Positions 1 through 9,842 are shown, numbered from the stretch's first letter. The stretch: 64,000 nucleotides of DNA from Ktedonobacteria bacterium brp13 (GCA_015099395.1 AP024096.1:7357485-7421484); one strand, 5' to 3'. The notes: generated from the sequence alone by a model not told the origin. Program-made: numbers and translations.

Positions 1-155
1 GCGAGGATTGGCCGATCTTGCTCACTCGCAAAGGACTGTTCAAAGGTCGCCAGATTGCGCACTGTCGTGACCGCGATATCATGATGACGTAAGGTATCGC
101 GCATCTTCACGGCAAAAAAAAGATCTTTCTCTAAGGCGATAATGACCTCTGTCAT
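1..155 (-). CDS. Response-regulator-like protein, N-terminal part only
   Basis: Reading the minus strand from an ATG at 155 gives MTEVIIALEKDLFFAVKMRD and continues open to the window edge. The hydrophobic beta-strand, then an acidic residue, then a helix rich in R and D, followed by a second strand (HDIAVTTV), resembles the first half of a receiver-type or Rossmann-like domain. Only 51 codons are visible, so the phosphoacceptor region cannot be seen and the domain call is weak. The gene runs out of the window and nothing can be said about its partner. Confidence 0.45.
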   Translation of the reverse strand, partial: MTEVIIALEKDLFFAVKMRDTLRHHDIAVTTVRNLATFEQSFASEQDRPIL

Positions 156-212
156 AACGTTATTGTTATCCTATTTTCTACCCTGGATAAGAGCGTCAAA
201 TTGACAATAAGA

Positions 213-776
213 TTAATCCTCTGGGCTCTCATAGACAGGACGACGGAAGAGGTCGCCTAACTCCTGATTGATCAGGTTGGCATCGGTGTATAGATCGGGC
301 GTTAGAACATGGTGTGTTCCATTGCAATAAGGCTTATCGCACTTTTTTTCGTGGCTCGTCTCGAAAATCAAGTTTCCATCTTCAACAGAGGTCCAGATAT
401 GACGACGCGAGTAGCCATCGCCCCACTTAAAGATCAAGCCATCTTTATATTCATCAAAGCGACCTTGTCCGTAGAGAAAATCGCGGTTGAACATATTCAG
501 AATTGGTCGTATGCGACTGGCATTGATAACCTGTGCTGCTGGGGGTGACATTGTAGTGGTAGCTTCTGCGGCTAGATCTTGCTGGGGGATGAAGAGCTCT
601 CTGGAGGAATGCTGTTCCTCCCGAATCATCTCTTGAATCATCTTCCCTTCTGCATCGGACAGGCCATGACCCTGGCCCAGAATTGACGGTTTTCTATTGG
701 GATTGTTCTGCTCTGGCACTATAAACTCCTTGCTAGCTCTTGTCGTTGAGGAGCATTTTTCAAAGGGACTTTTCAT
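213..776 (-). CDS. Hypothetical protein with C-terminal Cys/His cluster
   Basis: I do not recognise this 187-residue protein. The first half is polar and probably disordered. The second half has a compact patch (FKWGDGYSRRHIWTSVEDGN) and then a cysteine/histidine cluster (KKCDKPYCNGTHH) that could bind a metal. There is no signal peptide or membrane segment. The ATG at 776 is preferred over an in-frame TTG at 806, although neither has a good Shine-Dalgarno. It is transcribed divergently from the response regulator at 938, with an AT-rich 160-bp gap that must hold both promoters. Function unknown. Confidence 0.6.
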   Translation of the reverse strand: MKSPFEKCSSTTRASKEFIVPEQNNPNRKPSILGQGHGLSDAEGKMIQEMIREEQHSSRELFIPQQDLAAEATTTMSPPAAQVINASRIRPILNMFNRDFLYGQGRFDEYKDGLIFKWGDGYSRRHIWTSVEDGNLIFETSHEKKCDKPYCNGTHHVLTPDLYTDANLINQELGDLFRRPVYESPED

Positions 777-937
777 AGCGTACAACACAGAGCAAGATCT
801 GTACAAGTTTTCTTGTGGCTATTGAACTTGTATAGAATGATGCTTTATTAAGTACCAGGAATGGAGCCAGCATAGTTCTTGGATATTGTCTCGTTCAAGG
901 CTGGACAGCGCTATAATCTGCCCTTTATACTTAGTGT

Positions 938-1714
938 ATGATATATGAACAGATTCCTACTATTGTGATCGATGATACTCCTGTAAAACGGCGGGGGATA
1001 TGTGAGTTTGTGGAGGAGACACCTCTCCTGAAACTTGCTGCACAGGCGGGCGATACGAATAGTGCGCTCGCTCTGGTTGATGGGCTTGTACAGGAGCAAA
1101 CGCAGAATACACCACTCGCAAACTGGCTGGTGCTCTCTGACCTGCGTCTGGGGACAGGCAATGGTGTCGAGTTGGGAAGAGCGTTATTAGAGATAGCACC
1201 GGAACTCCGTGTTGTTATCTATACGCAAGATCCAAGCTGGACGTTGGCTGCCGAGGTTTTCCGTCATGAATATACCCGGCGCGGTACGCCCCGTACAGCT
1301 ACTCGTCGTGCAGGAAAAGCGGCTGGGCTGCACGGTTACGCCCTCTTCAATAATATGGATCCTGATTATCTGGATCACATTGCCGCAACGGTGGTTGTGC
1401 GTAACGAGACCTTTATCGACTCTGAGGTGCTGAATTATCTGTTGAAGCGTCTACGGGGTCAACGTCTGACTCCGCGCCAGGAGGAATGCGCGGTCTGGAT
1501 CGCAAAGGGTTTGAGCAATGACGATATTGCGTTGCATATGGGATTTCTGAATACTAAAGGAGGACCGAATATCGGGCCGGTAGAGAACCTGGTGAGCGAA
1601 CTGTATACGTTTTTCTCGATCGATGGTGCGCCCAGTGATCCTGGTCGCCGTGTTCTGCTAGCACATGCCTATGAAGCCTATGCTGGTCTGCGTCAAGATC
1701 CACCATCACTATAG
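938..1714 (+). CDS. NarL/FixJ-type response regulator with atypical receiver
   Basis: A 258-residue two-domain protein. The N-terminal receiver has the acidic pocket (VIDDTP, residues 9-14) and a phosphoacceptor aspartate in SDLRLG. The place where the conserved switch lysine should sit reads LHGYALFNN, so that lysine seems to be missing. The C-terminal part has a LuxR-like helix-turn-helix (LTPRQEECAVWIAKGLSNDD) with an unusual insertion rich in G and N after it. It is convergent with the sensor kinase at 1730-3829, with 15 bases between the stop codons, so the two probably form one signalling pair. The target genes are unknown. Confidence 0.8.
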   Translation: MIYEQIPTIVIDDTPVKRRGICEFVEETPLLKLAAQAGDTNSALALVDGLVQEQTQNTPLANWLVLSDLRLGTGNGVELGRALLEIAPELRVVIYTQDPSWTLAAEVFRHEYTRRGTPRTATRRAGKAAGLHGYALFNNMDPDYLDHIAATVVVRNETFIDSEVLNYLLKRLRGQRLTPRQEECAVWIAKGLSNDDIALHMGFLNTKGGPNIGPVENLVSELYTFFSIDGAPSDPGRRVLLAHAYEAYAGLRQDPPSL

Positions 1715-1729
1715 TTATAGTTGTTGCTC

Positions 1730-3829
1730 TTATTTTGGTTGTTCACTAGTGCGCTGTTCATGCTGTGTGGAGGCTGCTATTGCTGGATGTGGTGTCGTAT
1801 TTGGCAGATCGGTTTGTTGCGTAGATAAAGGGATCTGGAGTGTGATAGTGGTGCCATGTTGATGATAGAGCGTATTTGGATTATTCTGGCCTTCTATTCC
1901 ATCGCTGGCTTTCCTGTATGGTGTTGAGACGATATCGAGCCGTCCACGTGCTGCTTGAACTTTGAGGCGAGCTTTAAACAGGCTGATCTTCTCTGGCTCA
2001 ATGGTATTTGTTGTAAAGCCGCGCCCATCATCACTGATCTGAACCGTGATCATATCGTCATTGCAACTTGTATGTACAGTCGCAATGGTTGCACCAGCGT
2101 GATTGTAGATATTAAGTAGAGCTTGTGTGACGGTATAGGAGATAGCTTCCGCGATGCGTTCACCCTCGAGCGTGCTTTCGCTGCCAGGACTGAGGGCATC
2201 GAGTGCCCAGAGATCAGCCTGCACTTTCAGGGACGATTCTAGATGAAGCATAGGAAGATCTTCATTGATAAGCTTCTCTAGATGCAACCGCAGACCCAGA
2301 CTCTTACGTTGATAGGCATCCTCAACCAGCAACTGTAGTCCACGCAGGTCTCCCTCTAACTCTTCACTGATCTTGCGTACTTTACCAAGGGAATCGATGA
2401 TCGGTTGTGCGGCCACCTTGCCGCTGGCATCACGCTCAGCCTCCATACGGAGTTTATGCTGCCAGTATCCAAGCTGCGAGCGGATACGTAGTGCCTGTTG
2501 CTTGGGCTGATCATGAATACGCTGTGAAAGGATAGAACGCAGATTGGCATCGGCATGGAGCAGTAGATCGGTTGCCTGCTGCAGCTCTTTATTGGTATAT
2601 TGCAGAGCCTGGGCGGTCTTCTTCTGCTCGTTCAGTGCCTCTTCACGCTGGTCAATCGTTGTATGCAGGCGCCCGATCAGGCGTAATGAGCGGATAGCGT
2701 AGAGCAAGATAAGTGGATAGGCTGCTGCAAGCACATAAAATAGCGAAAGTGGGAGCAATGTTTGCCCGACCAGCAAGATGGGAAGGACGCCAAAGCAGAA
2801 GCCCAGGCCAACTCCTCCGATCCACAGGGTGAGCAGATCGCTTACATAATGGCGTATATGTTGTGGTACGCGATGTCGTACGCGGCGGGTGGGTGACCAG
2901 AAACCAGCAATCTGCCAGAGCGACGTGATGCCAATACTTAAACTGATCAGTCCCCCGATAGCTGCGTAACTCAGGCTAAGTATAATGTTGATACGCAAGG
3001 GGACATGACCCAGAAAAAGCAACGAGAGCCATTCAAAAAGCAATAATGCTCCTAGTGGCGCATAGGGTAGACCGTCCACTAGCCAGTTCGGGGTGCGTGT
3101 GCTACTCATCGCGGATGGACGATAGTTGAGACTGAGGTGGATGAAGGCCGCACCCAGCAGCGCAAAGGATGGTATCCAGAGGAGTTGCACAACGAGATCC
3201 GGTGCATAGGCCGTCTGAATATTGCCCCAATGACTGTAGAGGAGGAGGAGCATACCGGGTGGAATCAATGTGATCCCCTCTACGCCGCCTGTCCACTCGG
3301 TCGAAGTTGCCAGCACGATTGCGCCAACGATCAACCAGCTTGCTCCCGCAAAAAAGGTTAAGCCAAAGGTCTGCCACCATATATCCCACGTAAATTGTGT
3401 CGTAGGACGGACATAGTTATAGATGTGCTTACTACTATCCATCCGTGCGCTGTAGGTAACCGTAGCATCGGGGCGAGTGTGTTGATAGACATATTGAATG
3501 CCAGCACCTCCAGTATGCCCATCGACGGCAACAATATGCGTTGTGCTGGTGAGCGAATTCGCCGAGATGGCAAAGAGTGGGAGTTGTGGCGGGGTCGTGA
3601 TAAGGATCAGCGCTCCATCCTTCCTGTCTGGGTCCACCATCCAGGTAAAGCCACCGAACGTTTTTCCTATCTCATTTAGCAGGCGGATATGTCCTGCTAT
3701 GCTGAAAGCGAGCAGGATTACAACGATGAGCAGATAGAGCCTGAGTATGTGCGACCGCCATTGCTGCCACCATGCATGAGTTATCTGTTGTTTCTCGAAA
3801 GTTATAGTAGACACAATTAAGTGTAACAT
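1730..3829 (-). CDS. ComP-like membrane sensor histidine kinase
   Basis: A 699-residue kinase. A first membrane helix (about residues 28-48) is followed by an extracytoplasmic region of about 100 residues with a PDZ-like feel, then roughly seven more hydrophobic helices to about residue 390. A coiled coil (about 390-440) leads to a HisKA_3-type dimerisation box, IHDQPKQQALRIRS, in which the usual HDGLGQ is HDQPKQ. The ATPase domain has an N-box (LLNIYNHAGA) and a G1 box (SDDGRGF). This is the architecture of ComP/quorum-type kinases that signal to LuxR-type regulators, which fits the convergent regulator at 938-1714. The extracellular signal is unknown. It was probably acquired or kept as a pair with that regulator. 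Confidence 0.88.
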   Translation of the reverse strand: MLHLIVSTITFEKQQITHAWWQQWRSHILRLYLLIVVILLAFSIAGHIRLLNEIGKTFGGFTWMVDPDRKDGALILITTPPQLPLFAISANSLTSTTHIVAVDGHTGGAGIQYVYQHTRPDATVTYSARMDSSKHIYNYVRPTTQFTWDIWWQTFGLTFFAGASWLIVGAIVLATSTEWTGGVEGITLIPPGMLLLLYSHWGNIQTAYAPDLVVQLLWIPSFALLGAAFIHLSLNYRPSAMSSTRTPNWLVDGLPYAPLGALLLFEWLSLLFLGHVPLRINIILSLSYAAIGGLISLSIGITSLWQIAGFWSPTRRVRHRVPQHIRHYVSDLLTLWIGGVGLGFCFGVLPILLVGQTLLPLSLFYVLAAAYPLILLYAIRSLRLIGRLHTTIDQREEALNEQKKTAQALQYTNKELQQATDLLLHADANLRSILSQRIHDQPKQQALRIRSQLGYWQHKLRMEAERDASGKVAAQPIIDSLGKVRKISEELEGDLRGLQLLVEDAYQRKSLGLRLHLEKLINEDLPMLHLESSLKVQADLWALDALSPGSESTLEGERIAEAISYTVTQALLNIYNHAGATIATVHTSCNDDMITVQISDDGRGFTTNTIEPEKISLFKARLKVQAARGRLDIVSTPYRKASDGIEGQNNPNTLYHQHGTTITLQIPLSTQQTDLPNTTPHPAIAASTQHEQRTSEQPK

Positions 3830-3928
3830 TTTCTTTACATTCTATGCAAGTTACCTCGCGCATGAAAGTACGCTGTAGCACAGCTTGAAATACCCTATTA
3901 TCTATGCTATATTACTGACATGATAGTT

Positions 3929-3948
3929 GCATATTTGTGCAGATATGC
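3929..3948. promoter_or_regulatory. Inverted repeat upstream of the CDF exporter
   Basis: Arms GCATAT and ATATGC separated by 8 bases lie about 100 bases upstream of the metal exporter start. The size resembles a dimeric repressor site such as those of metal sensors, but no sensor gene is adjacent and no clean promoter could be placed against it. Confidence 0.25.
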
Positions 3949-4046
3949 GTTGAAAGGACAGTGTATGGTTAGCACATTTGTATCGCAAGTACGTTCTATG
4001 CTTTGCGTTGCGCAAGGTGGTGAGGGCCTGGAAGGAGGTGGCATGT

Positions 4047-5036
4047 ATGAATAACGAGCACAATCAGCATGCTCAGCATGCTCACCATCACGATCATACC
4101 CATGGTATGGCCAAGCAGGCATTACGCATCGCCTTTTTACTAACCATAGTGATCCTGTTTGCTGAGCTCATTGGTGGCTTCCTCTCACACTCTCTGGCCT
4201 TGATCTCCGATGCGGCCCATACGCTAACAGATATTTTCGCGTTAGGTCTGGCCTGGTTCGCCGCTGTACAGGCTGAGCGGCCTGCCAATGCGCGGAACAC
4301 TTTTGGCTATCATCGCGTTGGTATTCTTGCAGCTCTGACTAATGCTGTTACTTTGATCCTGGTCGCCGTCTTCATTCTCTGGGAAGCCGTTCAGCGTTTC
4401 CAGCATCCCGAGCCGGTCACGCCAGGTATTATGTCGATCGCAGCGTTGATCAGCATTCTTATCAATCTGTATATCGGTTTTGGTTTGCGCAAAGAGAAGA
4501 GCAATCTAAATGTTCGTGCGGCAACGTTGCATGTCTTTGGCGATGTTGGTGCTTCAGTGGCTGTTATCATTGCGGGCGTCGTTATTCTGTTTACCGGTTG
4601 GACCTTTATGGATCCCTTGCTTTCCGTCGCTATTGCGCTCTATATTGCCTTTGGTGCCTGGAGTATCGTACGCGAGACCGCCGATATCCTGCTAGAATCC
4701 GCACCAAAGGATATCACTCTGGGCTCACTGGTTGATGAAGTGAAGCAGATAGAAGGTGTGAACGCAGTCCATGATCTCCATGTCTGGCGTATCTCTAACG
4801 GCATGACAGCACTCTCATGTCATATCTCAGTTGACGAGGTAACGTCACAAGAGAATGCCCGTATTCTGCATGACATCAACGAATTGTTGGAACATAACTA
4901 TAATATCAACCATGCCACTGTACAGCTTGAATGCAAGGCTCATTCATCCGGTTGTTGTACTGAAGAGCGACTCTATTGCCAATTAGAGCAATCCCACAGC
5001 CACCAGCATGAACATACTCCTGAACATGTAGTGTGA
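4047..5036 (+). CDS. Cation diffusion facilitator (CzcD/ZitB-type) metal exporter
   Basis: A proton/metal antiporter of the CDF family, predicted to export Zn2+ or a similar divalent ion across the plasma membrane. The start at 4047 is chosen because AAGGAGG sits at 4032-4038; a longer reading frame begins at 3978. The 329-residue protein starts with a histidine-rich tail (HAQHAHHHDHTHG), has six hydrophobic helices, and carries the HxxxD-type site motifs SDAAHTLTD (helix 2) and HVFGD (helix 5). It has the C-terminal cytosolic domain with a DLHVWRIS signature and ends in another His/Cys-rich tail. A strong terminator follows at 5105. It stands alone. Confidence 0.95.
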   Translation: MNNEHNQHAQHAHHHDHTHGMAKQALRIAFLLTIVILFAELIGGFLSHSLALISDAAHTLTDIFALGLAWFAAVQAERPANARNTFGYHRVGILAALTNAVTLILVAVFILWEAVQRFQHPEPVTPGIMSIAALISILINLYIGFGLRKEKSNLNVRAATLHVFGDVGASVAVIIAGVVILFTGWTFMDPLLSVAIALYIAFGAWSIVRETADILLESAPKDITLGSLVDEVKQIEGVNAVHDLHVWRISNGMTALSCHISVDEVTSQENARILHDINELLEHNYNINHATVQLECKAHSSGCCTEERLYCQLEQSHSHQHEHTPEHVV

Positions 5037-5104
5037 TGTTTTGCTGGCTGTTCTGATCCTTGATTGCTGGGTACATAGCATGATGCACGCTACCAGATTA
5101 CGAG

Positions 5105-5139
5105 GCTACCTTTCTTAAAGTGAGAAAGGTAGCTTTTTT
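5105..5139 (+). terminator. Rho-independent terminator after the CDF gene
   Basis: An 11-bp perfect stem (GCTACCTTTCT / AGAAAGGTAGC) with a 7-base loop is followed directly by six T residues. It lies 69 bases after the exporter stop codon. Confidence 0.93.
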
Positions 5140-5296
5140 GTTGGTGCGTTGGTATTACCAGTCAAAGACGATGGAAAGGCTCTTGACTCTCCTGTTAGGG
5201 GAGAGCGTATGATTGATATGTATCACTGCTACGGTGCCTCAGGCCGATGGAGCAGTAGAGATGTGCATTAGAACGAGATAGATTGGAGACTATCTG

Positions 5297-6148
5297 ATGT
5301 TCAGAATAGGAGATTTCTCAAAGTTGAGCAAAGTGTCGATTAAGGCTTTGCGTCACTATGATGAATTGGGACTGTTAAAGCCAGCGAGTGTCGATATGCA
5401 TAGCGGTTATCGCTATTATATGGCGGATCAGCTGGGGACGCTTAACCGTATTCTCGCACTCAAAGATATGGGACTCTCGCTTGCTCAGATTGCCGGATTG
5501 TTGGCGAATGATCTGCCGCGAGAGCAGATGTGTGGTATCTTGCGTCTGCGTCAGGTGGAGCTACAGGAACAACTGCAGGAGGCACAGGTGCAACTCCAAC
5601 GTATTGATAACTGGTTCCGGCAGTTTGAACGTGAGAACGAGATCTCTCCTTACGCAGTGATAGTGAAAGCGGTGCCAGCCCAGCAGGTAGTGATGGCTCA
5701 AGGGCGTGCCGCCAATAGTGAGGCGCTTGGTTTAACGCTAGATGCGCTCTTCGATTGTGTCGAGGCGGTTATCACGAATCAGCGTGTACGCTGTATAGGA
5801 TACGGTACAACCCTCTACTTTGATGGTGAGGACAACGAGAGTGAATTATCCGTGGGAGCTTGTATCAGCTATGATGGATATATGGATGAGGAGCTTCTCC
5901 CAGATCGTTGTCAACTTGACATCCTGCCAGAAGTAGAGCAGATGGCTTCGACGATCCACCATGGCACCTTTGATACATTGACCGTTGCCTATGACGCTAT
6001 CCTCACCTGGATCAGCACGAATGGGTATCAGATCATTGGACCTAATCGCGAGATCAATATCGCTTATAAGCGTGGCGGTGATCAACAGCATTTTGTTACC
6101 GAGATACAGTTTCCTGTTGCCAGACTCACTACTGATCCGAAGGATTGA
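5297..6148 (+). CDS. MerR-family regulator with GyrI-like effector domain
   Basis: A 283-residue protein. Residues 1-70 form the MerR winged helix (IGDFSKLSKVSIKALRHYDE, then GYRYY). Residues 75-115 form the dimerising coiled coil. The rest resembles the BmrR/GyrI small-molecule-binding domain, with the typical GTFDTL-type strand near the end. Proteins of this kind activate drug or stress genes by untwisting long promoter spacers when a hydrophobic ligand binds. No transporter is adjacent downstream; the next gene is the BtrH-like protein at 6257, co-directional after 108 bases, and it could be in the same transcript. Confidence 0.9.
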   Translation: MFRIGDFSKLSKVSIKALRHYDELGLLKPASVDMHSGYRYYMADQLGTLNRILALKDMGLSLAQIAGLLANDLPREQMCGILRLRQVELQEQLQEAQVQLQRIDNWFRQFERENEISPYAVIVKAVPAQQVVMAQGRAANSEALGLTLDALFDCVEAVITNQRVRCIGYGTTLYFDGEDNESELSVGACISYDGYMDEELLPDRCQLDILPEVEQMASTIHHGTFDTLTVAYDAILTWISTNGYQIIGPNREINIAYKRGGDQQHFVTEIQFPVARLTTDPKD

Positions 6149-6256
6149 GTGCGTAACATATAAGATAGGCAACAAACACACACCATACTGGCTCTGCGAC
6201 CTATACATACATCATGACAGGCGGACATCTATGTACAGAAAGAGGAGAAAGAGGCT

Positions 6257-7183
6257 ATGAACTTTGTTCCTTATCATGGAAATGCCAAATATTGTTATGC
6301 GAACTCGACTGCTATGCTACTGGCGACTATCGGCGAACAGGTTGCACCTGGCACGATTGAAGTGTTGACGGGCGTCGGACTTGGTGCGGCTCGTTTCCCG
6401 CAGACACCGTTCTTATTTAGTATGCAGTCCCCGGATGGCGGTATTACTCAGGCTTTACAACTGCTTGGTTTTACCTTTGAGGAGCAGGCTGCGGATGATG
6501 ATGCGCTGGTACGCTTACGTGTAGCGTTGACGCAAGGACCCTGTGTACTGGGGCCGATAGATATGGGCTATCTCACCTATCATCCCAATTATCGTCACCT
6601 GGCTGGAGCTGATCACTTTGTTCTGGCGTATAAGATGACTGATACTACGCTACAGGTTCATGATCCCGATGGCTATCCCTATGTCTCATTGCCGTTTGAT
6701 GCTCTCATGTGCGCGTGGAAGGCTGAGCGTATCGGGTACAGTCACGAGCCATATCGTTTATGGAGACAGCCAGAACGGCAACGTATCGTTAGTCCCGAAG
6801 AGCTCTATCGCACAGCTGTACAGTCATTCCAAAAGCTCTATCATGGTCTTGAGGAGGCTGCACCGCATATTCCAGCAGAGGTAGGCAGCGTCGCGATCCA
6901 CAATTTTGCTCAATTAGTACAAACGCATAAAGCGTCATCGGCTGATCTAGAGATGATGCAGCATTTCTCGCTTGCTCTGGGCGCTAAGCGTGCCATCGAC
7001 TATGCTACATTTTTCACACCATACAATCAGCAACTGGCTCAGGAGAAAGATCAGCAGGCGCAGCTTTTCGGCCTTTGCCACTCAGAGGCGGTCAGATGTA
7101 ACTGGTCACGTGTTGCCAGTCTTCTGGAGCAACTTGCCGAGAGTGAAGCGCGGTTCCGCGAAGTATTGATGGGTGTACTCTAG
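6257..7183 (+). CDS. BtrH-like papain-fold protein (putative acyl/aminoacyl transferase)
   Basis: A 308-residue protein matching the pattern of the butirosin biosynthesis protein H N-terminal domain, a papain-like thiol fold that moves acyl groups in natural-product pathways. The candidate catalytic triad is visible: Cys13 in KYCYANS, His120 in GADHFVLAY and Asp136 in VHDPDGYP. The C-terminal 110 residues are helical and lack motifs. The start has a purine-rich site (AGGAGAAAGAGG) just upstream. No biosynthetic cluster surrounds it, so its substrate is unknown and a peptidase-like or stand-alone amide-forming role is equally possible. The family call rests on motif memory only. Confidence 0.65.
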   Translation: MNFVPYHGNAKYCYANSTAMLLATIGEQVAPGTIEVLTGVGLGAARFPQTPFLFSMQSPDGGITQALQLLGFTFEEQAADDDALVRLRVALTQGPCVLGPIDMGYLTYHPNYRHLAGADHFVLAYKMTDTTLQVHDPDGYPYVSLPFDALMCAWKAERIGYSHEPYRLWRQPERQRIVSPEELYRTAVQSFQKLYHGLEEAAPHIPAEVGSVAIHNFAQLVQTHKASSADLEMMQHFSLALGAKRAIDYATFFTPYNQQLAQEKDQQAQLFGLCHSEAVRCNWSRVASLLEQLAESEARFREVLMGVL

Positions 7184-7186
7184 TAC

Positions 7187-7237
7187 GCTAGAGGAGCGAT
7201 ATCCTGTAAAACAGCTACGGATAGTCGCTCCTTTAGC
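7187..7237. terminator. Bidirectional terminator between convergent genes
   Basis: Imperfect inverted repeat GCTAGAGGAGCGA...TCGCTCCTTTAGC between the stop codons of the BtrH-like gene (+) and the GAF-PucR gene (-). The stem is 12-13 bp with one mismatch and is placed to stop both transcripts. Confidence 0.7.
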
Positions 7238-7274
7238 AGCAGATGACTGGTGATGGGTGATGCTACTGGCACCG

Positions 7275-9371
7275 TTAACTCGCGTTGTTACGGAGCTTGT
7301 AGACCTTAATCGCGACCTGGAGTGTGAGCCAGTTACTACGCTCTTGCAGATCAATCTCGCAGAGAGATTGTAGACGTTCCAGGCGTTGAATGAGTGTATT
7401 ACGGTGTACAAAGAGACGTTCGGATGTCTTGGTCAGATTGCCCGCGCATTCAAGATACGTCTCCAGCGTATCCAGGAGATCGGTATTCTTTCTTCGATCG
7501 TAGTTATCGATCAGCGCAATCTGGTCTTGATAGACGTCGCGTAGGTCGTCCATATGCGCGATCTTGTACAGATAGCGATACACGCCCAGATCGTTGAAAT
7601 GTGTAACGATTGTGGTATGTTTGCTCTCGCTGCCCTTTGTATCGTGTAAGTTCTGCCCCATTTGTAGTGCCTCGTTCGCCTCAGCGAAGCCTCTCTGATA
7701 GTCATTAATATGCTGGCAGGTATTACCGATACCAATTGAGAGATAGACATCATATTCGTTGCGCATCTGCTGAGCGAGATCGCTCAGCCAGGTCTTGAGC
7801 CGTGTACCACCGGGATCTTTACTCAAAGGCAGGATGCATGTGATGAGATTTTCGTGCACATAGAAGACAGAACCAGCATAGCTATCCTGGATACGGCGTC
7901 GCACGATGCCACTCATCCTCTTGTACGCTGCCTGGAGTGTTAGCGCTTGCGGATAATTTCCGACATCATTGGTACTGTTACTTCGCGGGCGCTCAGGTTT
8001 GTTCACCTTATTAGCCGCTGTGGTCTCATCCCAGCGTGTATCGACGTGCGCAATCTCGATCATGACTGCGGAATGTGGACGTGTCAGGTCGCAGCCCAGG
8101 AAGTGTGCACGCTGCCGTAGCGAATCCTCCGAGTCAGTCGTACCTTGCATGAGATCGTCAAAGAAGCCCTTGACAAGGTTTTTCTGCGCCAGTTGATTTA
8201 CCAGGTAGCTATTCTTAATAGCGATCGCTGCCTGGTTCGCAATCGTTGTTAGTAGCGTCTGATCTTCGGTAGAAAAGCGGCGGGCTTTATTGGCATAGCA
8301 GTTGATCAGACCCAATTGTTCGGTGCCAGCGATAAGAGGAGCAGAGATCAGGGTTCGGTACTGTGTATCCTTCAGTGGATTAAGCCTTTCAAGCGTATGT
8401 TCATTCTCTTGCTCTATATCCGCTGGTATCGGATTGCCGTCACGGTTCTGCTGCAGATCGTTGAAATCGCGTAGCCGTTCCAGCGTCAGACGATCCACAT
8501 CAATGGTGCGAAACTGTCCCCGATCATTGAGATTAGGTGAGGTTGCCCGGACCGTGAGCCGTCGTCCCTGGCGTGAAGACTCAAGGTCACGTTCGCGTAC
8601 CTGATCCATCAGCATAATGACGCAGAGATCCACCTCCATAAGCTGTACCGTCAATGTCGCGAGCGAGCGTAGCATATCTTCAAGGTAGAGACCCGAACTG
8701 ATTGTCTGACTCAGCACGGAGAGCGTTGTAAGTGTACTGAGCTTACGCTGTGTATTCTCATAGAGTTGGGCATTCTCGATTGCACTGGCAACCAGAGCAA
8801 CTGTATTGCTGATGAAGACACGGTGTTGCTCAGTAAACTCGTGTGGTGCGACAGCCTGGACCGTAATGACGCCAATGAGATGACGGTTTTTTGTGATCAT
8901 GGGAACTGTCATGATCGACTGGAATTGCTCCTCTTCGAGCTCAGGAAAATAACAGAAGCGGGGATCTTCCAGTGCCTCGTCGGTCAGGAAAACCGGTTTG
9001 CGATGGAGTGCCACCCATCCAGCAATGCCTTCACCGACGGCCATCGTAATCTTACCTTCCAGGTGATGATAACGTTCGCTCGTACTGGAGAGCACCAGTC
9101 GTTCCTTGTCTTTGTCATAAAGATAAATAAAAGCAACCTGGCAGGAGGTAGCGCGGACAACAATGTCCACAAGATGGCGTAATACTTCATCGAGCCTCAG
9201 CGTTGAGCCAATAGTCGAGATCATTTCATTTAGCAGGGTATTCTCTTGTGCTCGCACTTCAATCTCGTTCCGTAGTTCTTGATTTTCGGCACGAAGCTGT
9301 TCAGTTGCTTGCTCCGGGTCTAACGAGGAGCTCGTAGGAAGCTGATGATTGGTACCGGCCTTAAAAGACAT
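7275..9371 (-). CDS. GAF-GAF-PucR transcriptional regulator
   Basis: A 698-residue regulator. After a short coiled coil (about residues 20-50) there are two GAF domains: about 50-200, with LVSSTSERYHH-like and GEGIAGWVA motifs, and about 215-395, ending in LLTTIANQAAIAIKNS. A GGDEF-like central region of the CdaR/PucR type follows, and then a C-terminal PucR helix-turn-helix (TSERLFVHRNTLIQRLERLQ). PucR-type proteins control purine and related nitrogen catabolism. This gene is divergent from the NCS1 permease and cytosine deaminase genes, so it is the natural candidate for their regulator. The ligand is unknown. No HATPase domain is present, so it is not a kinase. Confidence 0.88.
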   Translation of the reverse strand: MSFKAGTNHQLPTSSSLDPEQATEQLRAENQELRNEIEVRAQENTLLNEMISTIGSTLRLDEVLRHLVDIVVRATSCQVAFIYLYDKDKERLVLSSTSERYHHLEGKITMAVGEGIAGWVALHRKPVFLTDEALEDPRFCYFPELEEEQFQSIMTVPMITKNRHLIGVITVQAVAPHEFTEQHRVFISNTVALVASAIENAQLYENTQRKLSTLTTLSVLSQTISSGLYLEDMLRSLATLTVQLMEVDLCVIMLMDQVRERDLESSRQGRRLTVRATSPNLNDRGQFRTIDVDRLTLERLRDFNDLQQNRDGNPIPADIEQENEHTLERLNPLKDTQYRTLISAPLIAGTEQLGLINCYANKARRFSTEDQTLLTTIANQAAIAIKNSYLVNQLAQKNLVKGFFDDLMQGTTDSEDSLRQRAHFLGCDLTRPHSAVMIEIAHVDTRWDETTAANKVNKPERPRSNSTNDVGNYPQALTLQAAYKRMSGIVRRRIQDSYAGSVFYVHENLITCILPLSKDPGGTRLKTWLSDLAQQMRNEYDVYLSIGIGNTCQHINDYQRGFAEANEALQMGQNLHDTKGSESKHTTIVTHFNDLGVYRYLYKIAHMDDLRDVYQDQIALIDNYDRRKNTDLLDTLETYLECAGNLTKTSERLFVHRNTLIQRLERLQSLCEIDLQERSNWLTLQVAIKVYKLRNNAS

Positions 9372-9812
9372 GCAACCTCCTTATAAATGAAGGTGCGCGA
9401 GAAAGCGTCAATCGACGCAAGCCATAAGCGCACACTCTGGAACCATGGCGGTGGTTAGAAGTAAACCAGTTGGCGCGGCACTGCGTCGTTTGTTCGTCTA
9501 TCTGTACGTGCTCTGTACTGATAGATGACCAATAATGTGAACCTGGAGCGTCACACCATCGGTCGCCCGTAAGTGAGTAAATGTATATGGACATTCCGTC
9601 CATTACTCTAATTATATATGAGCCATTGTACCCATTTTCTGCCGCCACGTCTAGAGTTTAATCGTTATTTAATACAAATTTGTAAAAAGAACAGTGGATC
9701 TCACGCATAATTGTATTATTGAACACCTTTTTCTGCATCTTTATTTGTCAAATTGTTGGCCTTTTCAACAATAGAGATATGTATAAGTTTACTACTTGCC
9801 GTTATTGTTCTG

Positions 9813-9842
9813 TTGACAACTCATTATTAATGCTTGCATAAT
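9813..9842 (+). promoter_or_regulatory. Sigma-70-type promoter for the permease/deaminase genes
   Basis: TTGACA (9813-9818), 18-base spacer, CATAAT (9837-9842). The leader to the TTG start at 9944 is about 95 bases and contains a small hairpin CTATAC...GTATAG. The rest of the 572-bp gap to the PucR gene is AT-rich and holds no gene that I can see. Confidence 0.7.
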
